Source of the DNA: Agelas oroides
Lineage: Eukaryota; Porifera; Demospongiae; Agelasida; Agelasidae
NCBI GenBank assembly: GCA_949130485.1
Contig: OX422192.1
Coordinates: 3,790,085 to 3,854,084 of the forward strand
Direction: 5' to 3'
Length of the DNA: 64,000 bases
Below the pieces are notes generated by a model. The model did no database searches. It saw only the letters and a program-made list of their open reading frames with translations, and was not told the origin of the DNA. The position numbers were made by a program, and so were the translations under genes. Shown here one piece after another: positions 35,200-45,843 of the stretch. Numbering within the stretch: position 1 is the first letter of the stretch; the number at the start of each line of letters is the position of its first letter.

Positions 35200-36070
35200 G
35201 TAGATTACATAAGTCCGTACATGTACCTCACTCCAGATTTCAAGGGTTCAGAAGTTTAGGTCATAGGTACCAGGTCGAAGCCGTTTAGCAATTTGTTGGC
35301 TTAGGCATAGCTGAAGCCAATAAAAGCTAAACCACTGCCATAGAACCTATACTTCTACCACAGCAACATAATGAAGCCAATAAGTTGGCTAATAAGTTCC
35401 CAGATTGGGTGTAAGTTGCTAGACAAGGCCAATACGTTTCCAAACAGCTTATACATTATGTGCATGTATATATGAGGACTTTACACAGGTTAAGGTACTG
35501 TCCGTGCCTTTGATTTATATGGCTGCTGTGGTAGAACTAGAGTGAGCTAATCTGTAAATAGATTGGGTGGCAATCATACCAGACTCTGTTTGATGTAGAT
35601 ATGTGACTGCTATATAGTCACTTCATATGTGTTGGAAAGGTTGCACATACTTTTGCCTTTCATATAGCTAAGCCCCTTATTCTTGTGATGATACTGTGTA
35701 TACCAGTGTACAGGTGAGGTAGCTAGTGTTTGCAAATAGGTCATAAGTTGAGACATATTCATTGATATACGGCTCAATTTAAGACCTATTGCAAAGACCA
35801 CCAGCCTCTTCCATACACTTGGATACACAGTATCTACTCACAAAAGGGAAATATATGCAAAGAATGCACTGAGTTCATGATATACACAAGTTTATATGGG
35901 TACGTAGGCCTATACTATACAGGGGTGTATATATACACAAGTATGTATTGGTTTATATACAGGGGTGTACACGGGTCTATACAAATATGTTTTGGTATAC
36001 ATGAGCATGTGCAGAAATAACCATGTCTCCCTGCTAAATATTAAGAGTCACCCTGCTGTACAGGACGCAT
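35200..36070. repeat. Shared NNMT 3'-flank block (copy C, inverted)
   Basis: Reverse-complement counterpart of 25,255-26,130 and direct counterpart of 32,340-32,850. It continues from the copy C gene across the MITE at 36,080-36,848. The distal part of a hammerhead relic lies at about 36,045-36,079 (minus strand: ATGCATGCGTCCTGTACAGC). Confidence 0.75.
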
Positions 36071-36079
36071 GCATCTGGG

Positions 36080-36848
36080 TAGTCTCGGAGCCAGACCCTC
36101 GCACGCGGAGGAGGAGGGTCTGGTAAAATACATGAAGTCCGCGGAATTTCGGCGGGGATGAATCTGATTGGTTGATGATATGTCATTACATTTCTGCCCA
36201 CGAAGGCACGTGTTCGTGTAATAACAACATGGAGAATTTGATTGACGGACTCGCGATTGATACAAGAATCGAAACGACCACCGTTCACCAAGCTTAGATA
36301 CTCTCCAGCGAATCTCGAGCAGCTGGAAAGCTGTTATGAAAGGGATAGAAGTCTTCGGTTTCACTACCCGGGCAGTGGAACTGTGAAAGTCCCTCTGCTA
36401 TGGTAGTCTGCGTTCATCGGCAAATTTTGGGGCACGCGGAAGTCATGGAGCCGGGGGCAGACTAAAGTCCATCGTAGTTGTAAGCCCGCTGGAGGCACTC
36501 ATGCTTGATGTAGCTGACGCATTTACGACAATGGATGTAAGTTATGCTTATTTCTGTAGCCAACATCACAGTTCTGGGCTGCCCTGCTACTTCGCTATTT
36601 AAATTGTCTGCCAAAAGAAGCAGTGGCGCTCTCCAAGGTACTATCAAACAATCGCGCTTTGTTACTAGTATCTTCACTGGCAGCGACAAAGGTCTACAGT
36701 AGCTAATTGAACGCATGCATATTTTCACCCAATCAACACCTTCAATTATTGCTTAGTCAGCCTGTAAGGCCATATCCCATAAAGAGTTTATGTATACAAC
36801 TTTACCAGACCCTCCTTCTCTGCGAGCGAGGGTCTGGCTCCGAGACTA
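36080..36848. mobile_element. MITE with 9-bp TSD (GCATCTGGG)
   Basis: Ends TAGTCTCGGAGCCAGACCCT and AGGGTCTGGCTCCGAGACTA are exact inverted repeats. GCATCTGGG flanks both sides (36,071-36,079; 36,849-36,857). The empty site in copy B reads GCATTTGGG. 769 bp, non-coding. It splits the hammerhead relic of copy C. Confidence 0.92.
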
Positions 36849-36856
36849 GCATCTGG

Positions 36857-36890
36857 GCTAATAGCATGCAGGCCTCATCAGCTACGATGA
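36857..36890 (-). ncRNA. Decayed hammerhead relic, NNMT copy C flank (5' part)
   Basis: Minus strand: CTGATGAGGCCTGCATGCTA then TTAGCCCAGATGC, where the transposon interrupts. Core CTGATGA is intact but stem II and the GAAA box are damaged. Confidence 0.65.
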
Positions 36891-37113
36891 GGTGACAAAA
36901 TTCTCTTAGGATCGCTACCTCATCTTGAAAACTTACATGTAATTCAAGAAACAAGTCAAGTATTTGTGGTCAGATATAGCAATTAACAGTCACATCTTCT
37001 TCTACTAGTCTCTTAAGTATAATGTTAATTTTGTCCGCCACACTGGGTGGCATAGCCCACTCTACGTAGTTCTGAGTTCTTTATTTCAAACGGACTAGGA
37101 AACATTCATTGTA

Positions 37114-37908
37114 TCAATCAATACTCTTAGTGGCAATGACAAAATGTGCGGTTTGAAAATCGCACTGTTCAGTCGGAATGTCCAACCCTGGAGCGTCACG
37201 ACTAAAGCACTTGATTACAATGTCACAAAATCCCATCTTGTTGAGTGTGGTTGTCAAAAATTCCTCATTGACACTGAGCCCAATAAACTTCTCTTTTCCG
37301 ACCATATAAAACACAATGTCCGCTGGTCCTGACACAGTTTGCAACAGTAGTTTCCCTCCTGGTTTGATATACTTGGCCAATTTGCACACACCTTCTGCGA
37401 ATTCTTCCAGAGAAGTACATGCAGTGTCAAGACACAAACTGGAAAATACAACATCATATGGGCCGCTGTACACTGGGTCAATTGGAGAATCTTTAGAGAT
37501 GTCACAAGGGATTACCGCTTTGACAACCCGTCGCAATTCCTCCTGCCTCATTGCAGCCTCCTCTTTGGTATTTCCCTCCAGCTCCTGAACAACATACTCA
37601 AAAAAGGGGTTCCAATTTGGAGCTTTGGGATCTCGATCCAGCCACATCTGGAGCACTTTTCTGTTTTTCTTTGTGTACTCCGACAGCACTATTTCTGATG
37701 CATACAGCGCAGCACTAATCTCGTAGCTGATAACTGGGCCAGCACCGAATTCAAGTATCTTTAAACCAACGGGAGGTAATCCATAAGATCTGTAGAACTC
37801 GTGCAAAACACTTAGCGAGTGGCGGTGCCATACGTTAACTTCTTCGTAATAGTTTAAGAACGCCCAAGGGTCGAATACATCGAAGTTGGACACTTGCTGA
37901 GATGCCAT
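37114..37908 (-). CDS. NNMT/PNMT/TEMT-family methyltransferase, copy C
   Basis: Intact single-exon 264-aa SAM-dependent methyltransferase, very close to copy B. Start at MASQQVSNFDVFDPWAFLNY (37,908). The two codons before it (MI) are in frame, but the further upstream region that matches copy B carries a TAG. Motifs ILEFGAGP, SSLCLDTACTSLEEF (A to T in the conserved DAAC block) and IKPGGKLL are present. The C-terminus reads KSID. Orientation is opposite to copies B and D, as part of an inverted duplicated block. AATAAA follows the stop. Confidence 0.88.
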   Translation of the reverse strand: MASQQVSNFDVFDPWAFLNYYEEVNVWHRHSLSVLHEFYRSYGLPPVGLKILEFGAGPVISYEISAALYASEIVLSEYTKKNRKVLQMWLDRDPKAPNWNPFFEYVVQELEGNTKEEAAMRQEELRRVVKAVIPCDISKDSPIDPVYSGPYDVVFSSLCLDTACTSLEEFAEGVCKLAKYIKPGGKLLLQTVSGPADIVFYMVGKEKFIGLSVNEEFLTTTLNKMGFCDIVIKCFSRDAPGLDIPTEQCDFQTAHFVIATKSID

Positions 37909-37919
37909 TATCAAGCTGG

Positions 37920-39370
37920 TTGTAGCCTAGTCTGGTATCACGCCTATACCTCAGGAATGTGCGATTAGGACGATCGAGCCTGAGCGAGCCCCACACTGGC
38001 GAGGTGCGTGTTTTGCGTAATCTCTCAAAGCCTGTTATTCCGTATTATGCAGCTAACAACTTCGCGCGCCGCGTAACCGTCAGTACACGCTGTTAGCGTT
38101 TTCCAGTGTTGAGGAGCTTGTGAACACTGCGTACGTCATGAAGATCGATCATGCATGAGTGACCGGAGCGTAATGGTAAAGTTTACCAGCAAAGGTCCCG
38201 AGATGACCAAGAATCAAGTCTGAATTAGCGTATGTGTGTATTATATACTGTACACGTAAAAAAAATTGTACTGTACCAAGTTAAAATTTGCTAAGGTACG
38301 TGTGCTAAGGTGAATCGCCAGTGAGCACAATTTTTCAGAAAGTTAGAAAGGCCACTTTTGTACACTCATTGAAAACACGAATACGTAGTAACAAGTTCGG
38401 TATCATGACTCCCCCTCCAGTTACTGTCATTCATCCCTGCTTTGCAGAAATAGTTCTCAATATCTGCAAAATGGCCTATGTTCTCAGTGGTGATTGATGT
38501 CAGGTAGTTAGCTTGCGCATTTTATACCCTTAACATTGTGAATAGAAGCATTATGTTTTGCATGACACTGTGCTGTGATAAACAGACGGCTAGAGGACAT
38601 CAAAAGGAAGTGCAGTATGCTTTGTCTGAGACGTTTGGTGGAGAATCACAATACCCCTAAGGGAGTCACTCCACCCTTAAGGACCAATTGAATGGGGAGT
38701 CATTCATGCATCCAGGGGGTCACTCATCCCTTTGATACCGAACTGGTACCTTCTGGTGCCAGAGGAGATTGTATCAAGAGCATTGCAAGTTGCAATTTGC
38801 AACAAGTGCTTATACTCCTATATATATAGCAAAGGTGGGCACTCTTTTGTGAATGAATGTATAAACACTTGAAAGAATGCCAACTTCCCTCTTGTGCTAA
38901 GGTCATGGGTGCTGTTTTGTGGGACGTTGTATATAAGATTTTTGCATGATATAATTATCCCTGGATGATTGTCTGAGTAACAAATCATGGCAGGGAATGT
39001 AAAGGGACTGGTTTACTACAAAAAAAGAAAGCTCAGTGAAGTTCCAATAAAACTGGTAGCCTTGTTCCCAAGCCAACAAATGATATATTTTTTTGGTTTG
39101 TTCATAGACTGTGCTACTGACATATTTAGAGTTGCCCAGTAAAGCACGTACTTAACGTGCCTACACTTTGCTAAACTGCATGAAAACAGTGCAGGTTCTG
39201 CCACACTTGCAGCTATGATTTATCATTCTTCCAGAACAGTTAACTCAACCCTACCTCCGAAATTGAGGTGTTTTACCTTAGCTGTCATTCCAGGGGAAGT
39301 TTGATTGTGCTAATGGGTGTTAATTGCATTACTGTAACCTAAACCAAAAAATAGCAGAGGTCCAAACATA
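37920..39370. other. No gene seen; NNMT copy C upstream and spacer
   Basis: The first roughly 180 bp are richer in CG than the surroundings (GCGCGCCGCG near 38,065) and could be promoter DNA of copy C. The rest is AT-rich spacer with a partial TIR-like GCCTTGTTCCCAAGCC at about 39,058. Confidence 0.4.
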
Positions 39371-39382
39371 GTAAATGGCTAC

Positions 39383-41216
39383 CTATTTGAATCCAAAGGT
39401 CTTTGTTAACTGTTCATTCAGGAAGACTCCTCTTGGATCCAATTTGGCTCTTATTCTAGCAAAATCGGCAAATTTGGGGTACATTGCTTGGATGTCTTCT
39501 GGAGTTAACTCAAAACCCTTTCCCCAGTGCAAGTGGGCATTGAATTTCTTGGTAGGGTTATGAACAGAGTTAAAGTACAGAGTTCTAGTTTCAAGTGAAG
39601 GAGAGTAGATCATTTCATTGATGTGGCAACTGTCTCGTTTGTAGTTTGGGCTCATCCAGATGTCATCACCTCGTACAAACCTCACCTGAAGAAGGAATGG
39701 AGGTTAAATGTAAGAGTGGAATGTACAAGGCTATGTACAGAAGGATGGACAAATTGAGGGATGCTGGATGTCTCATATTTAATACCTCAATGTAATTCAC
39801 TGGTATTGCCAGCTCACTGACAATTCTATTGACCTCTCTCATAGCAGCTGTACAGTCGTCAATACCCACAGTGATTTCTGCCTGGCTGAAAACAAGAAAG
39901 TAATCCAGAACAAGAAAGATCTTATCACTGTGACATCAACACGATTTTGAAGGGAAATAGTTGCAGTGCATCAAATACGAACTTCATTGTGGAGAGATAA
40001 GCACTGGGTATCCATGATACTATACTGATGACAAACTCCAGCAACATGTTCTATAAAAGGAAGCAAGCAATACTGTAGTGCACTATAATTGTACTATGAC
40101 TGAGACTTGCCTTCAGAGTATTCCCAAAAGTTTGTGGTCTATTCCTTGGCTCATCTTTTGTGCGATTAGTTTGGTGGTACGCACATGACTGACTACACAG
40201 CTCCAACCAGAACTTGACATGCTCTGCTGAGTGTGCCAGTTGTCCAAGATTGTCAATACATTCATCAAATGGTGGAGTTGTTACGGTCTCCTCGAGGTTG
40301 AATTCTGGTTCACACTTGAAGGTCACCTCTGTTATCACTCCCAGGAGGCCCATACTTACCTGGGCTGCCCTGAAGATATCGCCAGACTGGGTAGCACTTA
40401 CAGTTAAAATCTGGAACCATGTAGAGAGGAAGGGGCAGGAAAGGAGTGAGGGAGGGTCACACAGAAGTGGTGAAGGAAACAGATAAAGATGATGATACTT
40501 CTGCCATAAGATGATTCTTCATACTTCTCCATTTCCGGTGACCAGTTCACAAGTTTTTGGACTAGAGTAGCAAGGTTCCCAACTTTCACTCCTGTGCCAT
40601 GTGTACCTATAGATGAAACGTGGGAAACTATTAAAAAATAGCCAGGATTCTTCAATCACTCTCATCAGGAATTTGGCACCTCCAAAAAGTGCCTTATAAG
40701 GTAGCTGCATGTTTGTACCAGCTTCGTGCTCTTGAGAATCCATAGTAGTCACGGTAGTAACCTCGAAGCTTGTTAGCATGAGTAAGTTGAAACCCATGTA
40801 AAGTGTATTTTTAAAGTGTGATTCGACACAGGATGAGTATGCTAGTCTGACACTCCTTCTCTCGTATCGGTTCATAAGCTCCTCTGTCATCAATGATACA
40901 GTTAAGTAGTAAGACAGAGATGTACAATGACAACCACCACAGGGCATTTAACAAGCCATAACTATGACTATGTAGGATGAGGCCTGAGAATGAGATCTTG
41001 GTGGAAGGATACCTAGGCCTGAAAAGGGGGGTAGGATACTCCTCCTGCACCATCTAAATACCTGTTGAAATTGCTCCAGCAACAGTTTGATGTGGTATTG
41101 CCCCCAGATTTGTCATCGCTAAACCATGTTGATGTAGCAGCTCAATCAGTTCTCTGAGTGTTGTGCAAGCCCTTACTGTCATCTGGTGGCTAAACGTTGT
41201 CCCCACTCACCAGACC
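39383..41216 (-). pseudogene. L-gulonolactone oxidase-type pseudogene
   Basis: Counterparts of GULO exons 3-7 lie in order at 41216-41062, 40606-40525, 40410-40111, 40050-39786 and 39685-39383. Damage is clear. The first has a 1-base insertion giving GTTTAG in frame. The second has 2 extra bases (CTTGTGAACTGG for CTTGAACTGG). The fourth has a deletion that leads to TGATAA. The third ends at GC rather than GT. Exons 1-2, with the signal anchor and FAD-His motif, are absent. The last exon is still open and well conserved, so decay is fairly recent. Confidence 0.88.
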
Positions 41217-41229
41217 CTGAAGGCGAGAT

Positions 41230-41840
41230 GACCATCGACAGGTAAACCCTACACACTATATCAGCAATCAACGAAATTTCATCTTGCAATAATTGTAGCA
41301 TCATAATATTCACATATGCATACACATTTGTACCGGTAACTACTTATGAGTGCAACTATTGATACACTTAAGAGTTTGATGCACTCCAAACCTCAGTGAG
41401 TATATCATGTATAGTATGTATGATCTAGGGTACAGTGGTGATTATATTGATGATTGTGGTATCCTGTACAACTGGAAAATACTCTAATTTATAAATATTG
41501 GCTAAATTTATGGTTTTGTATTGGTTGTAGCACCTTGTACTGTTTACTTTAACACTTCAGTTTTGTATAGATCTAAAGATTGGTTAATGTGTTGGTGTAG
41601 AGGTTAGCTCATTACAACTTTTTTCTGGAACATTGTAGATCACTGGATATCAATATAGCACTTCATTGTATATACTATTATAGATTTTGTTCTTGCAACA
41701 CTTGAGTTGTTACATAACAATGATTAAATCAACCTTATAGTGATTGTTTTTAGTTTTGTAGTTTCAGTTTTACCTTCCTTTATGCCAACTCTCCATTGTT
41801 TCCTGCACTTTGGTGAACTTGTTTGGGGAAAGGGTAAGGG
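41230..41840. other. No gene seen; AT-rich spacer
   Basis: AT-rich sequence without exon-like structure. Confidence 0.4.
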
Positions 41841-41842
41841 TT

Positions 41843-42065
41843 TCAGTGGAGCCCCCTGCATGTTGAATAACAAAAGACATGGCTGGTCATTAACTGCTTC
41901 ATGGAGACAAACTCCTCATCACTTGCATTCATTCCCGTCCTCTGTATGAAACCCACGAGGTTGTCGAGGGTAGCCAGTGCCAGTTGTAGGTCCTTCTGCT
42001 GCCTGTTCAGTACATCCACCTTCCTCCCCATCACCTCCCATGCCTGCTGTAGCAGAACTTGCACC
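41843..42065 (-). pseudogene. TRIM-type coiled-coil exon fragment
   Basis: Following a CAG acceptor at 42,066 the minus strand reads VQVLLQQAWEVMGRKVDVLN, then RQQKDLQLALATLDNLVGF and ASDEEFVSMKQLM. This heptad-rich block with LVGFI-RTG-NASDEEF is typical of the coiled coil after the B-boxes of TRIM/B-box proteins. No RING, B-box or C-terminal domain was found next to it and the frame ends soon after, so it is an isolated exon or relic. A working gene with distant exons cannot be excluded. Confidence 0.5.
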
Positions 42066-42252
42066 CTGTTGACAAAACAACCTACTCACCCCTGAAGGTG
42101 GTTATACGCACTATGCACAAGTCTACTGATAAACATCAACAGAATAAGAAGCAAAAAGACAGGTATGTTGTACGTATGTTTCCAAATAAGTTTATTCATT
42201 GGTCCATACATCCTGTTGTGTTAATAGCTGAAATTTGTGTTTCAAACTACAG

Positions 42253-42416
42253 GTTATTTCTGTGGAGTGTGTGACAAGAGGTATAATGGAAAGGGTTCAT
42301 GGATTGGGTGTGATGGGGAATCCCAGAATTGGTATCAATTCAACTGTGTTGGATTCTCAGTTACACGTGAACCACCAAAGGGGAATTGGTTTTGTCCAAG
42401 CCGCTACTTCAACTAA
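42253..42416 (+). pseudogene. Degenerate PHD-finger exon
   Basis: After a CTACAG acceptor the frame reads GYFCGVCDKRYNGKGSWIGC, then DGESQNWYQFNCVGF and PPKGNWFCPSRYFN, stop. The C-x2-C, WIGCD, W, CVG and WFCP pattern is PHD, but the fourth Cys is Ser, the His is Gln and the last Cys is Arg, so zinc binding should be lost. Probably the tail of a dead gene or transposon. Confidence 0.6.
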
Positions 42417-42419
42417 CAC

Positions 42420-42824
42420 TCAGTAAATTATGGTGATTGTGTTCTCGATGCATTATCATCTTTAAGTTGAACTTAACACATCTATTTACTCCGGCATTTT
42501 TTCTCTGGACTGATATGTTGCTAATTGTTGGCTATGACACATATTTTTCTACCTGATGACATTTGCCATTATTGTGGTGACATCGCAATCCAAGCTAGCT
42601 ATAGCTATGTCTCTGCACTGAGATCTTGTGTTTGTAATGCAGCAGTATAGCCTAGCTGGCTGTGTGTGAGAGCCAACTGGAATCACACATACACACAAAG
42701 CAACAAAGTAAACCAGCTTAGTGAACACAAAAGACCTTAGCATGAACCACGAATGACCTTAGCATGTACGGTACCCACTTCACTTTGACTAGAGTGTCCA
42801 CTACTCTGTCAGGAATTTTGGCCC
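42420..42824. other. No gene seen
   Basis: AT-rich DNA leading into the 74-bp tandem array. CATGAACCACGAATGACCTTAGCATG is a short partial repeat. Confidence 0.4.
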
Positions 42825-43245
42825 TCTGTCAGAAATGTTGGCCTCTGTCAGGAAAACAGGCATACACCATGCACTCCACCTGGACTGCATGTAGCTACTA
42901 TGTCAGAAATGTTGGCCTCTGTCAGGAAAACAGGCATACACCATCCACTCCACCTGGACTGCATGTAGCTACTATGTCAGAAATGCTGGCCTCTGTCAGG
43001 AAAACAGGCATACACCATCCACTCCACCTGGACTGCATGTAGCTACTATGTCAGAAATGTTGGCCTCTGTCAGGAAAACAGGCATACACCATCCACTCCA
43101 CCTGGACTGCATGTAGCTACTATGTCAGAAATGTTGGCCTCTGTCAGGAAAACAGGCATACACCATCCACTCCACCTGGACTGCATGTAGCTACTATGTC
43201 AGAAATGTTGGCCTCTGTCAGGAAAACAGGCATACACCATGCACT
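42825..43245 (+). repeat. 74-bp minisatellite, about 5.5 copies
   Basis: Units of TGTCAGAAATGTTGGCCTCT, GTCAGGAAAACAGGCATACA, CCATCCACTCCACC and TGGACTGCATGTAGCTACTA repeat at 74-bp spacing with very few differences. The near identity suggests recent expansion. Confidence 0.93.
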
Positions 43246-43867
43246 CCATGCACCTGAGCTGCCTGGAAAACTGAACAGGAATGTCCATACACTTCACCTA
43301 AACTGCATCATTACTAATCCATGCAGCTCACTGGATCCAATAATTATGGCCAAAACCATGTTCAGCTTCAATACCATGTAACTTGCTTTTGGATACCCAC
43401 AAGCCCAGTAAAAGAACTCCATGAACATTAATTTACAGCTACACTGTTGAACTGCAGTTACTGATCACAGACTTTTTACTATGACACTAATTCTATGACA
43501 CAATTATCTACATGCATCGTCCCACATGATCACAAATGTCACATACATACTATCAATGGTGGAAGACCTGGGAAATCTTGTCACATGCAGTAATGTCAGG
43601 AGAATAGAAAGTAGGCATATCATGGGAGCCAATGTCTGACTAATAATTAACAATTGATCAGTCCACACAACAAGAAATATTGATGCTGCTTGGGGTTTAC
43701 AGCAATGGAAAGACTCACAGGTTATTAAAGTTGCTTTTCTTCATCTACAAATGTACAGGTATATTACTAACTAGTATATATATTACCCAGTGGGTGTTGG
43801 CCACACCCACCTTAATTGGCATGTGATTCTATGAATATCATTAATATTTGAATTTTACTTGAACCAT

Positions 43868-44822
43868 ATAGGACAACCTTGAATCGCGAATTGGGCCGAT
43901 TCTGCTCATGAATAATAAATGTTGGGTGACCATAATGGCACAATTGAAATTCATTGGCTTGTTTACACTTTCCTATGGCAGCAACCGGAATCAACAAGGG
44001 GGGCGTGTCCCTTTGATGTGGCCTGCGGCCCTTTGTAGTGGTCTGGCGGCACTTTCATGCGGCTGGGCGGAACTTTGAAAAAATCCTCCAACACTTAAAA
44101 AAAAAAACCAAAAAAACGTAAAAACTTTTCTAGCTCGTTGAATGTGATGGTTGGCTATTTGTGTGCGCAAAGCTTGCCTGAGTGGGCTTGAATGTTTGTG
44201 AGTGTACTGGAAAGGCAGAGAGCCATCCTGGAAGACGGGTATCATCACACAGTTGTCTGGCAAAGGTACTGTAGAAAGCTGACTTTTCGGGCTTGTAGGC
44301 CCCGCCCGATTTTATGCTAGCGGGAATGTGTGTAACTTGGCTCCATTCTAGGGGCAATGACAGGGAGTAGGTTTGTGGGCATAACTCCCTGGCCTGGAGG
44401 TGAGCAGGAAAAAGCATACATAGTTTTGTAGGGGGTGAGTTGAGCTTTCTGAAACTGGCTCAGTTTTGGTTGGTTTGAGTGGAGGTGTGTCGAATTTTTC
44501 TTGAAAGCCAGCACAGACAAAATTACTGTTTTTGAGGTCAAATGTGTGTTTTGGCCTGTAGACTGGAATTGAAGTGGTCCTAGGACAAACCCATACGTAA
44601 AGTTTTTACTTGTTTTGTGTGTGTGTTGATGATGTGGTCAGACTGGGGGTGGAGCCTTGGAGAGGGTGCAAATTTTTATTTTAGCTGAGGGACTAAAAAT
44701 TGAGTTTTTTGGCATTATCAGGTAGTTTGGTACAAAACTTTTTGTGAATCTTGTGTACACTTTGACATTACACATCCATCCATCCACATTACTTGGAGAT
44801 CTGTGACTCAAGGTTGTCCTAC
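43868..44822. mobile_element. Inverted-repeat element (TAGGACAACCTTGA ends)
   Basis: ATAGGACAACCTTGAAT at the left and ACTCAAGGTTGTCCTA at the right are inverted. The left 230 bp match 23,866-24,100, where the partner end is missing. Related GGCCTGGCGGYACCCTT sequence is at about 55,133. About 955 bp, no coding region recognised. Confidence 0.65.
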
Positions 44823-45585
44823 CTTAACACATTGCCAGTCATACAGTCAATAAAAAAGGGATTTGAGATTGGTCACCACCCCCACGTCCTTCTTCTGCAT
44901 GTCTACCTGATACCCCTGACATCACTGTGCAGTGGTGAAATCACCCAGGCTTTCAATTCTCCATCTATCTTTTGCATATTGAAAGTGACCAAGTAACTGG
45001 AAACAGGAATGAGGCTACACAGTGTTCAGGATCACTTGCAGTGTACAGTGGATTTGCCATGCATTTAATCATCTTTATATGCGTCTTTTCCACCCAAGAG
45101 AGGGCCTTCATACTGATCAAAATTATCCATGCTGTATGAAGGCTGCTCTGAGATGTCACAGTCTATTTCCCCATGCAGAGTTGCCAGAAATACATCCCTT
45201 CTCTATCACTCAGTATTGACTACTTATTATCATGCTGATACCATGCTTACTAGTTCTCTTTCCCTTGATGTGCTGCATATACTCTCTGATGCATGCTTGT
45301 ATGTAGAAATTCAGTTACATGGTTAAAATCTAAATTTGGGGTGAACCCGCGATTTTTTTTCTCATGAGCTATGTCTGTACATAACGAGATTCAGTACGGT
45401 ATGGTCTAAGTTCACCCGGTTTGAAACGGTTTCCAGTTACGTGACCTTTTAATAACTATTTATAATCTGTCGCGCGCACCTTATTACAATCCGTCGCGCT
45501 GCCGTAAGTTCAATACATTAGACCGTGCAGCATGATGGACGTCTGAAGCGGCTCATTGGCTAAATGGTTAAGGGTTTTTGGTTGT
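44823..45585. other. No gene seen; region upstream of alpha-galactosidase
   Basis: Contains the segment 45,236-45,380 shared with the NNMT copy B upstream region. No other feature. Confidence 0.4.
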
Positions 45586-45615
45586 GGCTAGGGTTAGGGT
45601 TAGGGCTAGGGCCAG
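45586..45615 (+). repeat. Short interstitial TTAGGG repeat
   Basis: GGCTAGGGTTAGGGTTAGGG then CTAGGG, a few telomere-type units. Comparable degenerate CCCTAA words occur near 19,905, 54,540 and 55,850. Confidence 0.7.
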
Positions 45616-45843
45616 GAAATGTATATAGTGCTTCTTTTTTGCTCTGGTCTTACAAAATGTGATGAACATCTTTGCTTCGGTTGAATATTTAATAAGATGA
45701 CGTAACCTTTTTAAACCGGGTAAACTTAGTCTCTCCCACTTCCTGCCATGCTTGAAATATTCATTGCTCACGCGCACGCCCACATCGGGCCCCACCCACG
45801 TCCACATGAGGTTCTATCAACTCCACCCACTTTTGTCACACAG

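Noticed and set aside
39383-41216. Second functional GULO gene
   Set aside because: Several frameshifts and stops, a GC donor and missing first exons.
45586-45615. Chromosome end
   Set aside because: Only a few TTAGGG units within continuous genic DNA; an interstitial telomere-like repeat.
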